Below, in pieces: positions 33,452-43,783 of a DNA stretch of 64,000 nt. Every line of letters begins with the position of its first letter. Position 1 is the stretch's first letter. The notes beneath the pieces are model-generated. The model did no database searches, was not told where the DNA came from, and saw only the letters and a program-made list of their open reading frames with translations. The DNA is from Allodiplogaster sudhausi (lineage: Eukaryota > Nematoda > Chromadorea > Rhabditida > Diplogasteridae), in assembly GCA_945643635.1 (NCBI GenBank), contig CALZFC010000270.1, positions 672,501-736,500 of the forward strand, in the 5' to 3' direction. The translations under genes and the position numbers were made by a program.

Positions 33452-34980
33452 AGCGATGCGGCTACCCCGGAGAACGGCGCAGCCCAAGCACCTCCTTCTG
33501 GTTTACCCGCAACATACATACATACACATATCACACAGGGTATTTTTCTTTCTTCAGGGACTCTATTATACTCTTATTGGACTTTCAAATCGGTCACTTG
33601 ATCAGAATGTAACTCTTCGTTTCTTTAGAATTTTCTCTTCTTTTGGCGCTCGTAACCATACGCTTAATGTTCCCTCAGATTGGCCGTCTTTTTCAGCGGC
33701 GCCCTGGACTCGTGCGCCCTTTGTGGATGGTCTCTGCTCTCTTCCTGCTCTCGTTCTGTTCTCCATCACCTCTTTCCTTGCGCTCGATGACCTCTCTTCG
33801 CTCCGTCTGTCTTGCCAAGCTGGTCATAAGGTTATCGATTTATGATTTCTCGTTTTTGTCTCTTTTGACCGTTTGTCTAACCTCTTGATTTGGCTAGCAT
33901 TTTGCCAATGAAATCCTGGTACTCTTGTATTTGTTTCTTTTTCTTTGTGAATATGGGATTAATTTAATATAATTAATGTTATATATATAATATTTAAAGC
34001 ATTTAATTTACGTATAAAATTTTTTTCATATAAAATAATAAAAGAAATTCGTAATGCTTACAGGCATTCTTGCAACAACTTCGCTCCTTCACCGCGATCT
34101 CTCTGTCGATGCTTCGCCACCTGGTTCCCACTGTCCCGCACACTGCCCACTCACTCTGGGGTGTGCAAGCCGCCTGGGAGAAAGTGCGGCAATTCGTCAG
34201 TCCGGCACAAATCCGCAGCGTCGACTTCAGTGGCATCGACACCGTTGGCGGCAGACAACTGCAGAAGCTCTTCAAGGTCAGATTTTTTTCTTCTTCTACT
34301 TTTGACAAAAGAATAGTGTATTTGTTTAGTGAGTATTAAATTTCATTTAATATGCTTCGTTAAGCTGTGATTGCTTGAAATTTTGTCATCAACAAAGAGA
34401 TAATTTAATACTTTCATTAATCATTTGGTTTTAATCTTTAAAACTCTGTTGATGACGGCTTTTCGTTGAGGGTCCGCTCGAGAACGTGGAGAAGCTGTCG
34501 CTGCAGGGTTGCGTAGTAACGCCGAGTACATGGGCTATTCTTGGTGCTCTCTTCCCGAACGTTCGGCACATCACACTCTCGCCTCGCCTCGCTCACGAAG
34601 TGTCAGTTCTCGACAATTAATCGTGCCGTAATGAGAAAAATAGTACAATAATATTACAATTATTGATAGAACTATTACAGTAATTTTTGAATTGATAGAT
34701 AATAGAGATGAGTAAGCCATAGTGATTACTGGACAGTACGTTCATTTGATTTGAATTACCATGTGAGCATTCTATCCGTCATATCTTCCAATAAGAAGTT
34801 AATTTATAGATAAATCTATTGTTTTATTCCTTTTGAAGGAATTGCCTTAGCGATTTGCTGACGACTGAGGAGATGAAGGAGAAGGCGCAGGGAGTGAAGG
34901 ACAAGGATTTCGCCGGCCTGCTCTTCACGACTATTGGGACCTTCAAACAGCTCGACTTCACCGAATTTGCGGCGGGATAA
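33452..34980 (+). CDS. F-box protein (5' end not found)
   Basis: Exons 33452-33500, 33679-33830, 34064-34276, 34471-34601 and 34839-34980 join in frame (687 bases with the stop). An F-box is visible in exon 2: LPALVLFSITSFLALDDLSS followed by LRLSC, the LPxExxxxIxSFLxxxDLxxLRxxC pattern. Downstream sequence (QIRSVDFSGIDTVGGRQLQK, NVEKLSLQGCVVTPSTWAIL) reads as leucine-rich or FTH-type repeats, and the protein ends DFTEFAAG-stop. F-box proteins recruit substrates to SCF ubiquitin ligases, and this class is greatly expanded in nematodes. The start codon must lie upstream of 33452 in an exon I could not place. The gene sits inside a broken inverted duplication (see 27944-28560). Confidence 0.72.
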
Positions 34981-35149
34981 AAAGGGGTCCGTAAAAACAT
35001 ATCTTCTCTTTCTGCTATTTTATTCGGCTCAATCGTAAAACACGGGACAGAAAAACAAGGTGCCGAAAAACGAGGGACCAAAAAACGGAATATGTGCCGA
35101 AGGCAAACTATTTTGACCGCCTCTTTATGACTTATTTATGGCTTATGGT

Positions 35150-35478
35150 ACGCATCCAGTTTATGGAAGTAAGAGGTAAGATAGGATCTGAAAAGAAGAA
35201 AACAATTGGCCGATTAGGACCCTTGTTTCCTAATCGGTCAATTGTTTTCTTCTTTTCTGATCCTATCATCTTGTTTCTTATCGTAATTTCTTTTTTTTAA
35301 GCTTACTTATTGTTGATCGTCATTTAGACGACTTGATCTCTCCTCTTCTTTCCGCCTCCTACATCATCTTCATTCCCATGCTTTTCCGCTTAGCTCCTCA
35401 TTGAATTCCTCATGCCCGGCTACATGTATGTCCCCAGGCCTCCCCCACGAGTCTTCACTTTCCTCACCAGTCATCCCA
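35150..35478 (+). repeat. Right arm of the inverted duplication, with a local hairpin
   Basis: Matches 27944-28258 in reverse. Within it, 35176-35215 and 35228-35268 are inverted copies of each other (GATAGGATCTGAAAAGAAG against CTTCTTTTCTGATCCTATC), forming a hairpin of about 40 bp absent from the left arm. Confidence 0.85.
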
Positions 35479-35593
35479 AGAAAAAAAGCTTAACAGCGAT
35501 GTAGTACGAGTGAACTCGTCGAAAATGAAAGGATTGCAGATCAAAATAAAGCACCAAAAAAGTGTCTATCAATAAATATGATGTCAAATTACA

Positions 35594-36445
35594 TTAAGAG
35601 AGCCAATCTGAGAGGTTCGAGCAGGCCTCTCTCTATACAAGACATGTCGGGAACAAAATCATTTTTTTGATTTTTTATTCCTTCTAATGACTTATATAGC
35701 ACCCTATAGAGATCCCAAAAAATTGTTCCAAAATTTTTTTCTGTTATTTCACCATGGATATGCACCGAAAACCCGAAAAAAGTCAAATGATCATAACTTT
35801 GTTCGTTTTTGAGATATATTAATTTTGAACTGTTTATTCAATTCCAAATTAAAAGGCGCACAAAAATGTTGTTGATCACTTTTTGAAAATATTAAATTAA
35901 AGGCCTCATTTTGGCATTTTAATATTTCGAGTGGTAAGTTTGGGGCACAAAAACCCCCCATGTTAAAAAGGTGAAAGCACCACGTGAAAGAGCGACATTT
36001 TAAACCCCTAATTAGATGCCTTTCATTTAGAAATCCGTACACCTATTTTACAATTCTTTGAAAAGAAGCGCGCGAATCGGTCAAAATGGCGCATTTTCGG
36101 CCGCCGAGGCACCGTGCAAGCGCCTTCATTGATCCATAACTACGCTCAATCTTAATCTTTCAAAATCGTAAGTATATCATCTTAGAGCTCTCACGGAGAT
36201 CTTCAAATGTATCTCAAAATTAATATATCTCAACAACGAATAAAGTTATGATCATTTGAGTTTTTTCGGGTTTTCGGTGCATATCCATAATGAAATAACA
36301 GAAAAAAATTTTTGGAACAATTTTTTTGGGATCTCTATAGGGTGCTACATCAGCCATTAGAAGGAATAAAAAATCAAAAAATAATTTTGTTCCCGACATG
36401 TCTTGTATAGAGGCCTGCTCGAACCTCTCAGATTGGCTCTCTTAA
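35594..36445. mobile_element. TTAA-flanked foldback element, 852 bp
   Basis: TTAA bounds each side (35594-35597 and 36442-36445). The arms 35598-~35845 and ~36195-36441 are inverted repeats of about 245 bases, roughly 93% identical by eye, starting GAGAGCCAATCTGAGAGG. The centre, about 350 bases, has no coding capacity. It is a non-autonomous DNA element with long arms. Confidence 0.85.
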
Positions 36446-36946
36446 ACTCAAACCATAAAGTCCATTGTCAATTTGGAGGAGTTGACCGTAATATACGTGC
36501 CACTGATGCCATGAGATGAAGAGATTAACAAGTCAACTGATATTTTGAATTTACCGGAGGTCATTGCTAAGTTAGGAGAGTTCAATTTTCAGTGTAGCAC
36601 GTGAACGTTTTTGCTAGTGGTATTGTCGACAATTGGAACGGACTGAATGTCAAACTTTACAAAAACATATCTCAAACCAATCACTACATTAGCAGTTGGT
36701 GCCTTATGCACCACACTTGTCCCCTTGTTGCTTGCCTTATTTTCTCTTATTGCGCATTCCACTCCGCTAATTGTAAATTTCTTTCTTATGTCTACTAATT
36801 TATGCAAACAATGCAGATAAACAAATATATATCGTTGTTGTTTTTTTTTGCAGTTGCAAGATAAAATGTTGTCAATACTTTATTCACAACCCGACAAAAC
36901 TGCTTCAGGCTACCGTTTCCGCCTTCTGCTCAATATAGTGTTACCC

Positions 36947-37055
36947 GGCCGGGGAGAGGAGTAGCCCCGCCTCTCAGGGGGTGAGGCTGCTCCGAGCACT
37001 TGCCAGCCAGAGTTGAAAGAGAACCACCAGAAAGTGGCTGGCAGCTCTCCCGGCC
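36947..37055 (+). ncRNA. Candidate structured RNA: three-way junction
   Basis: Three stems close on each other. P1 pairs 36947-36958 with 37045-37055 (11 bp, one bulged G). P2 pairs 36958-36966 with 36985-36993 (9 bp, one wobble; the closing G is shared with P1). P3 pairs 37002-37009 (GCCAGCCA) with 37035-37042 (TGGCTGGC), 8 perfect bp with a 25-base loop. It is GC-rich in AT-rich surroundings. No known family recognised. It could equally be a DNA-level inverted repeat. The strand is arbitrary. Confidence 0.4.
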
Positions 37056-37220
37056 ACGGATCTCACCCCTCTAGGTACATATGCCCCTTGTGTAATGCTG
37101 CTTCGGCTGCGGACACTCTCGGAAGAAGAAGAAAAGAGAATAGTAGAGGAGGCGGAGCTCGAGGAGGCGGAGCCTGAGAAGACAGATCCGGAGGGTGAGG
37201 AGTCTGAGGTGACAACGCCA

Positions 37221-37563
37221 TCAAAGCAAGGCGATGTCTTCTTTTCGACGGGCGTTGCGAGGCTCCTGCAGCGTCAGAGACTCGAGATTTTCCTGAAAGT
37301 AAAAAAAAAACCTTTGCTTATTTTTTATATAAAAAAGGAATAAAGATTAATACAAATAAAACTAAAGAAATAGATTGAACCTTGAGAATCGCAAGTCGCC
37401 TCTCGTGCTCCTCAAAAGTCTCCTCTGCCCACACGCTTCTCTTACCGGCTGCCCTCTTGGCGAGTTCCTTTCTCTCAGCGCGGAAGGATTTGCAGAGGGA
37501 ATCGAAGCGAAGCCGAGCGGTGCGCTGCACCCAAGCTCGTCCTGAAAAAAGCTCTAAACTCAT
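37221..37563 (-). CDS. Small basic coiled-coil protein, 84 residues
   Basis: Two exons, 37563-37381 and 37292-37221, join at phase 0. The protein runs MSLELFSGRAWVQRTARL..., then a charged helix (AERKELAKRAAGKRSVW, EETFEEHERRLAIL) and ends ARRKEDIALL-stop. Predominantly one long helix, no signal peptide. Not recognised. An alternative is that the first exon starts after the acceptor-like TTTTTTCAG at 37542, making it an inner exon of a longer gene. Confidence 0.5.
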
Positions 37564-37731
37564 TTAGAAAAACAACTACAAAGTTAGGACTTTCGTACAC
37601 TTTATTTCTTTTATACTGTTATCAAACTTCTGCAGTTGAGATATTTCAGGGATCATTAATGTAGTTATGATCAAATAAAGATAATTAGCAGTAATTAACA
37701 ATTAATAATTTAGTATGATTCATTTAATTCT

Positions 37732-38594
37732 TTAAATCGCTCGATTCGTCTTGTGCGCCGCGATTCGCTGTTCCGTTTCTAGGAGAGTCCGGAGATCGTC
37801 GTTCTCTTCTCGGCCTGCAGAGACATCAGAGCGTCGATGTCTGCAAAGAGTGCAGAAAGAAGACGCGCGTTCTCGCCGCCACGACCAGCGAGAGAGGTCA
37901 CACTAAAATAGAGGGAGAGAGAGAAAGAACCGTATCATCGGCACACTAAAATAGTCATTCAAATAGTCAATACATATGAATCACAATTTACAACGCTGAT
38001 AATATTCTGAGTCGACTTTGCTACCAAGAAGGTCATCTAGCCACTTTTAACTCTTGAAGAAGAGAAAAGAATCCTTATATGATAACTGAGATATCAACCT
38101 TCTGGGGGGCAGCAGAAGGTTCTCCTCTCCTCTCCACTCTCACCCTCTCCTTGCACTCTCGAACAATCGCCATCCACGCGACAACTTCCCTCTCAAATTG
38201 CGCGTTCGACTGGCGGCAGACGGTCGAACGCGCAATTCGAGAAAACTCGGCCGATAAGGAAGACAGCCGAGAACGCTCCTGAGAGGAGCGAAGACTTCCT
38301 TTATTCATACACAAGATCGCTGTTTCTTCGTTTTTGCTTTCCGAACAATAAATCCGACACCTTCTCAGTTTCTTCCTCCATCTCATTCTTTTTCTTCTCC
38401 TCTCCGAGAATCACCTCTTCCACGTATTTGAGCCGCACGCTCAACTCCAGAATCACCTCTGCCAACTCGTCACAAGCCTAAATAGTGACATTTTGTTATC
38501 TTCCCATGATAGAATATCATTCTCCAATTAAAGAAAAAGTGTTCGAGGTCCAGGAGTGAACCTGTTTGCCCGATTCTGAGGACTTGGCCGACAT
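37732..38594 (-). CDS. Coiled-coil protein, 166 residues
   Basis: Four exons, 38594-38562, 38477-38361, 38278-38099 and 37902-37732, all joined at phase 0 (501 bases). It starts MSAKSSESGKQ, then ELAEVILELSVRLKYVEEVI and KKKNEMEEETEK, SRLSSLSAEFSRIARSTVCR, and ends REENDDLRTLLETEQRIAA...NRAI-stop. Heptad-like helices dominate. In the last exon a second frame also reads as coiled coil over 37800-37890 (NARLLSALFADIDALMSLQA), so a compensated indel or an alternative splice is possible there. No family recognised. Confidence 0.55.
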
Positions 38595-39527
38595 GCAAGA
38601 ATTGCCTGACTTTGTCGACTTGAGAGAGAAATGAATTGGAATGTCAATGCTTCTTTCGTATAAATTTGGATTAAATAAACACGTGTAATCGAATCAAAAT
38701 TAATGCAATTTTAAGTTGCACTCAAAATTGTGGAGAGGGGGAAATATTTTCTCTCTCCTCCCCCTTTCTGACGTATCTGCGGACTCTTTGGTTAATCTTC
38801 GTGCGGCGACTACTCTCAAACAAAATCAGAGTCCCTTTCCCTTCTCTCTCCTTCTCTCTCCGTGTCTGTCTCTCCCCTTACGCTCTCTCTCTCTTTCTCT
38901 CTCTCTATCTCTCCCCCTTTTCTGCGGACTCCTCTCCGATTCGCCCTGACTTGTCTACGCTCTTCTTCCTCGATTTGCTCGCGTCCTTCCCAATGAGAGC
39001 GCCGAGGAGAACCGACCTTCCTAAGAAGAGTGAGACGGGTGAAATGGCGGAAGTTTCTCTAGTTTTTGTTGAAGAATGAAACCTTTGATCTGGGTAAGTT
39101 CAAACGTCGAATTCAAAATTGTAAAGGGCAAGTTCATCTGGTGTTAAGATTCATTTGATTTCATTTTTCTTCCTTTTTGCGTGAATCATTTTTCTTTTAT
39201 GCTGTTTCATAAAATTACCTCTTTAATTAGTATTGCAAATGTGCCCTTCCCTGTTATTGCACTTTTCACTGTGTTTATATACTTTAGCTTACAATTAGCC
39301 TAAAAGATCTCATGGAAATATTCCGGCTTCGTCTAAATCGGCTGTCCTCGAAGCTCAGTCTAACTTATTCTAGTCATGTATTAATGGCATATTTTGAAGA
39401 AATCGCCTCGAAACTTTTTCAGCACCGAGTCACATGGGGGGGGGGGGGTGTGGAAATCTCTCAGCAAAAATTGTGGTGTGATTGTTCGGAAGTCTCTCTG
39501 CCTATGTTGTGGTGTGGTCTCTTACAA
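38595..39527. other. Intergenic; CT-rich tract
   Basis: No gene is supported. 38840-38930 is CT-rich. 39357-39437 resembles 41302-41366 (GTCTAACTTATTCT, then TTTTGAAGAAA or TTTTGGAGAAA, then TCAGCACCGAG), a short dispersed repeat. A run of ten G is at about 39437. Confidence 0.5.
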
Positions 39528-40536
39528 TTAGCCGATGTGGTTGCGGAAGACATTGTGGAGACGAGAAGCCCTTTTGAGGAAGTCCTGGGCCTCTTTGAGG
39601 GCGACATGGAACTCTCCTTTCACACGTTCGAGGTCGACGGCCTTCTGCTTCAGATCGGGATCCGGCGCCGCCTTCGGATTTCCGTTGTCGGCGGCGTAGT
39701 CATTGATAGCCTACAAGCGAGCATTGAGAGAGGGAGGGAGACGAGTTCGCGAGAGTGCCAAGAGAGACGAAGCAATTCAATACCCCGTTCAGGATGTGCT
39801 TCTTCTCGCAGAGCAGCATGATCTTCGTGACGGCGACCTTGGAAGCCTGGTCGGCTTCGGACATCAAGTCCACCACTTCTGGTGCTCCGGCACGGGTGGC
39901 CACCAGTCCAATGGTCAGGGCGTTATGGTGGTACAGCTGCAAACACTGCTGTTTTAGGCCAAATGTTGGCAAATCGCCAATGTTCCTTAGTTTTCCTTAG
40001 TTCCCCAGTAGTTTGAGGAGCCTCTGATGTTTTGCTAATCTACGGACACATTACACCAATTTACGGCCGATGTTCGTGGATTATGTTCGCACCAAAATAA
40101 AAATGAACTCATTTTTGAGACGTTGCGGTCGCGATGCTCGGTTTTTTGTTTTCCATTTAACGGCCAAGGACAAATGACCCGATGCTACTAGGCAAAACGC
40201 TGTGATAGTAGCCACTCACGAGTGCCTCTTTCGCCTTGCCGACTGTAGAAGTGGTCGAGCGGGCCATCGTCTCGACCGGCTTCTCTCCGGGGGCGAGGAC
40301 CGGGGTGACGCGACGCAGGTAAGCCGGCAATGTGGGGAAGCCCTCGAGGCCCTGGATCTCGACGTAGTATGTCCACAGGGGCTCGGCGCGAACCGCACTG
40401 AAAGAAAATATTTTTACTCTAGGCTATAATTTTTTTTCTGCATCCGCATCTTTTTCTTTTTCCCTCTTTTTTTTCTCAATCTTTCTCAAACTAGCTTGCG
40501 GAGGAAGTCAGCGTAATCAGCAGCGGCGGCAGCCAT
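39528..40536 (-). CDS. Unrecognised small protein, about 185 residues
   Basis: The exons 40397-40220, 39936-39784 and 39710-39528 join cleanly and encode AVRAEPLWTYYVEIQGLEGF...VGKAKEAL, LYHHNALTIGLVATRAGAPE...CEKKHILNG and AINDYAADNGNPKAAPDPDL...FRNHIG-stop. A likely first exon starts at the ATG on 40536 (MAAAAADYADFLRKL), but its join to the next exon needs two more bases of phase than the visible gtttga donor gives, so the donor is uncertain. No transmembrane segment or known domain is evident. Confidence 0.55.
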
Positions 40537-41937
40537 CGTGAAGAAGAGGAAGAGAGAAAAGTGAGAGGGAAGAAAAGAGGGAGAGTGGAGAGATGGGAGA
40601 GAATGTGGCAGAGAGAGCCGGAGAGCCGACCACTCGCCGGCCAAGTAGAAGGGGGATAATGATGAGTTTCCGAGCGCAATCTTTCCAAGGTGTTTTGGAG
40701 CGGAATTTTGCATTTTGATGCTAATTTCGTCTTTATTTCAATTCATTCATTTGCATTCTCCAACGTGCTTTGGCAAGAAAAGAGTTCTTCTTAAAAAAAG
40801 TGAAAAAAAAACTCATCAGTTGTCTATCTGAAATTGTTTTAAGAAAATTCTGAATATAGTATCGCTAAATCAACAGCAATTTGCCCTTCGATAAGAAGTG
40901 TCAAGTCCAAATGATGTCCTCACACAAATCAACATCCCAGGAAAACAGTCTGTTCTAAGTCATTTGAATTTTCAATCGGAAGTACCTTTAATGGTCCGAT
41001 ATTGGAGACTCAGACAAGGTTTATGCAATGGCCACTGGGTTCCTTTCTTTCGAGTTGCCATTTCTTTCTGCCTCAAACAATGGCTGCCTCATCTCCTTCA
41101 GGCTTTATCATTCCTCGGGGTGGCAAGACAAACACTCTGCGTTTGGCAACGTCCATTTTTATGTCTTCTCTCCCTCTCTGCTTCTCTGCTCCCTCCACCC
41201 CTCTTTCATTTCTCTGCCTCCTTTTCTCTTTTCACTTAATCTTCCTGCGACTTGCGGTGGCGCCAGCGGATGAGGATCGACTTGCGCGAGTCCTCGTTGT
41301 CAGTCTAACTTATTCTTGTTATGTAATATTGCCAGATTTTGGAGAAACTTTATCAGCACCGAGAGTGTAAATAAAAGCCATGATATCACAGTAGATTTCT
41401 CGTCTAATTAAGCCACTTAATATGCTTACATCAAACCCTCTCATAACATAAGCTAACTTCGCCACTTTGACAGATCGATAATATATTATATCAGTATGTT
41501 CGTTTCTCAATTTTGACACAATAAGCAATGTGTTCAATAAAAAGGCACAATTATTGAATTAAGTAGGGTGTCAGGAAAGAAAATAAATAAATAAATAATT
41601 AGCATCGACATGACATCACCCGCAGGGATATTTTCATATTACTTTGGCCTAATCTATCTTTCTCCATTATCACACAATCAATAAGAGTCCATAAAATAAG
41701 GCGCGTTGGAAGGCTGTCTTACAATGCTAAAACATGGAGCACATTACTAATTCCATATAGATCAAAATGATGAGCTCTTGTATATCAGATTGAGCTGGAA
41801 GCGAAAATAAGCGAGAAAAATTATGCATTCTGAAGAAAACTGCAATGTGACATGTATTTATTTTACAAAAAAAAAATCATACAAGTATAATATAATAATA
41901 ATAATAATAATACTATTATAATATCTATCACCTATGA
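40537..41937. other. Intergenic, nothing firmly recognised
   Basis: Open frames at 41002-41370 and 40898-41239 overlap one another and end in CT-rich sequence. I find no convincing exon structure. AATAATAAT microsatellite near 41890-41915. Confidence 0.45.
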
Positions 41938-42443
41938 TCATGAATTGAACGGGACTCCCGAGGGTCCGGCGTAGTGCTTCTCGTCCCGAAGATCGGCAAT
42001 TCCTTTCCTCTTCTTGACAGCTCGATCATCTCTGCCGTAGAGAAGCCTCAGTGCGTCCACGGTGTCCGCGCGGGGCTCGTTTGAAAGCTGAAAAAACATT
42101 TAATAAATATCATTTCTTTCGGTTCTATAGCTTAAAAAGCTGAAGGTAATATAATTTGTAAAAAAAAATCAAGGATAAAGAAGTAAAAAGAAAAACAAAT
42201 TAAGAAATAAATTGCATTAAAATGTTCAAAATCCGATTTCTAAAACCAACCAGGAATGCTGTCTCTAGCGCAGACATGCAGTCGTCCGTCTTCTCCAGGG
42301 TCGATACCGCGGAAGGGGCGGAGCCTGTGAAAGGGGCGGAACTTGCGAAAGGGGCGGAGCCTCCTACAGTTGATTCCGCGCAGCATCGCCGACACACCTT
42401 CTCTCCTCTCCTCGACTCGTTGCACTCAATGTGCTGGAGGTGG
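41938..42443 (-). CDS. 3' end of a gene for a Cys-rich protein (partial)
   Basis: Two minus-strand exons, 42443-42251 and 42087-41938, join at phase 0. The first has HLQHIECNES and EKVCRRCCAES, then a low-complexity GSAPFASSAPFTGSAPS stretch made by three copies of a GGGGCGGA(G/A)C motif, then DDCMSALETAFL. The second is LSNEPRADTVDALRLLYGRD... ending YAGPSGVPFNS-stop. Upstream exons not found; the phase requires two bases from a preceding exon. Function unknown. Confidence 0.5.
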
Positions 42444-43341
42444 CTGCAGCCGAAGAAGAAAAAAAACATTTTTCGGGCCCTTTGTTAGCATGCTTTATGA
42501 CAAAACCTTAATCGAGACAAAAAAAAATTCATTTATTATTTTCGTAAATAAGGGGGCGACGAAAACAAAGCAAATAGTTTACATGCTACTGCTAAATGCT
42601 ATATTTATTTAGAAACAACAAATGATGTCAAGTTCCCTTCTTTTGGGCACACTCCTACAACACTTGCAAGGAAGAGAACGAGGGAGTGTGAGTGCGAAAG
42701 AATAAATAGAGTGAGCGATTAAAGGACTGAAGCTCGGATGTGAGTGAAATAATGACGGGCCGTGGACGAGTAGAAGAGAGAGAGCGAGAGAGCGAGAGAG
42801 AGAGAGAGAGAGAGAGACATAGAGAGTGAAGGAGAGAGTGAGAAACTGAGACAGCGATGGAAAGAAAGAGAGAGAGAGAAGCATATAGAGTGAGTGAGAG
42901 ACTGAGAGCGAGCGAGCGAACGAGAGAGAGATAGAGAGAGATAGATAGAGAGAATTAGTACAAGAGTGAGAGACTAAGCGAGAAAGAGAGAGAAAGAGGT
43001 AATGACCAGTTCAAGACCTTTTGTCAATCCCAAAGACAACCTTCCCTACCCATTTGTATCTCCGTTCTTTCAGGACGACTTGCATATTTCTCCTACATTA
43101 CCTGTTCATTTTCTTTATAATCTATTTCCATATAATGAAGTGATATACATACATTTGTATGTGCATATATACATAGATTCCACAAGTAAATTTGCTCAAC
43201 TTACATATCTGTTTATTTAAGATTACAAAAAAGCATGAGCAATGGATAAAAGACGATTGTTGGAAATATGAAGAATAGTGAATCTTCGTTTTCTTTCTTC
43301 TCTATTCAAAAGCACATAAAAACAACATTCTTTATGCTCAT
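42444..43341. repeat. Gene-free; GA repeats 42775-42992
   Basis: Interrupted GA tracts with GC and TA steps. The remainder is AT-rich and empty of recognisable features. Confidence 0.7.
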
Positions 43342-43645
43342 TTACGATGTGAGGACGTGATCGATTTCGTAGCAGAGTAGCGCAACGACTGCGATCGTAA
43401 CAGCCACTGCGACCGTGAAGAAGGCCACGCCGACCCAGAAGAACTGAGCACCACAGGGAATTTGCAATTCATTAAGGTAAGAAAACCAAATGTTGTCGCA
43501 GAAGTGAACACAAACAACAGTCTAGTAATATTATTATATATGATAATATTTAACCAAAAGTTGATCAATTGCGCTTACCGCAGTAGTGTAAATGGGATCC
43601 AAATACGGCAGCAGCTTGATATATTCGTCTGGTGGAATAGACGAA
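43342..43645 (-). CDS. C-terminal exons of a tail-anchored-type membrane protein (partial)
   Basis: Exons 43645-43579 (SSIPPDEYIKLLPYLDPIYTTA) and 43443-43342 (FFWVGVAFFTVAVAVTIAVV, then ALLCYEIDHVLTS-stop) join in phase. A single hydrophobic helix of about 22 residues sits nine residues from the C-terminus. An upstream open piece (NKIAPFLNTREK, near 43830) has a good donor but the wrong phase. Family not recognised. Confidence 0.5.
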
Positions 43646-43741
43646 CTAAAGAAAACATAATTATATAAAGAATATTTTGCTTTTTATATTCTCAAAGGAG
43701 TTTATCGTTGCCTTGTAAAGCGACATGTAGTAAAAAAAAAA

Positions 43742-43783
43742 AGAAATTGTGACATTCCGTGTCACAATTTGTGTGCTGTCCCT
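43742..43783. mobile_element. Relic of a CACTA end
   Basis: AATTGTGACATTCCGTGTCA followed by CAATTTGTGTGCTGTCC matches the subterminal repeats of the element at 48906-58440 (compare 58200-58225). Too short to hold ends. Confidence 0.6.

Noticed and set aside
37095..37343. Plus-strand acidic ORF (SEEEEKRIVEEAELEEAE)
   Set aside because: It overlaps the minus-strand exon 37221-37292, which has proper splice sites and phase. The acidic run is partly repeats of the GGCGGAGC motif.
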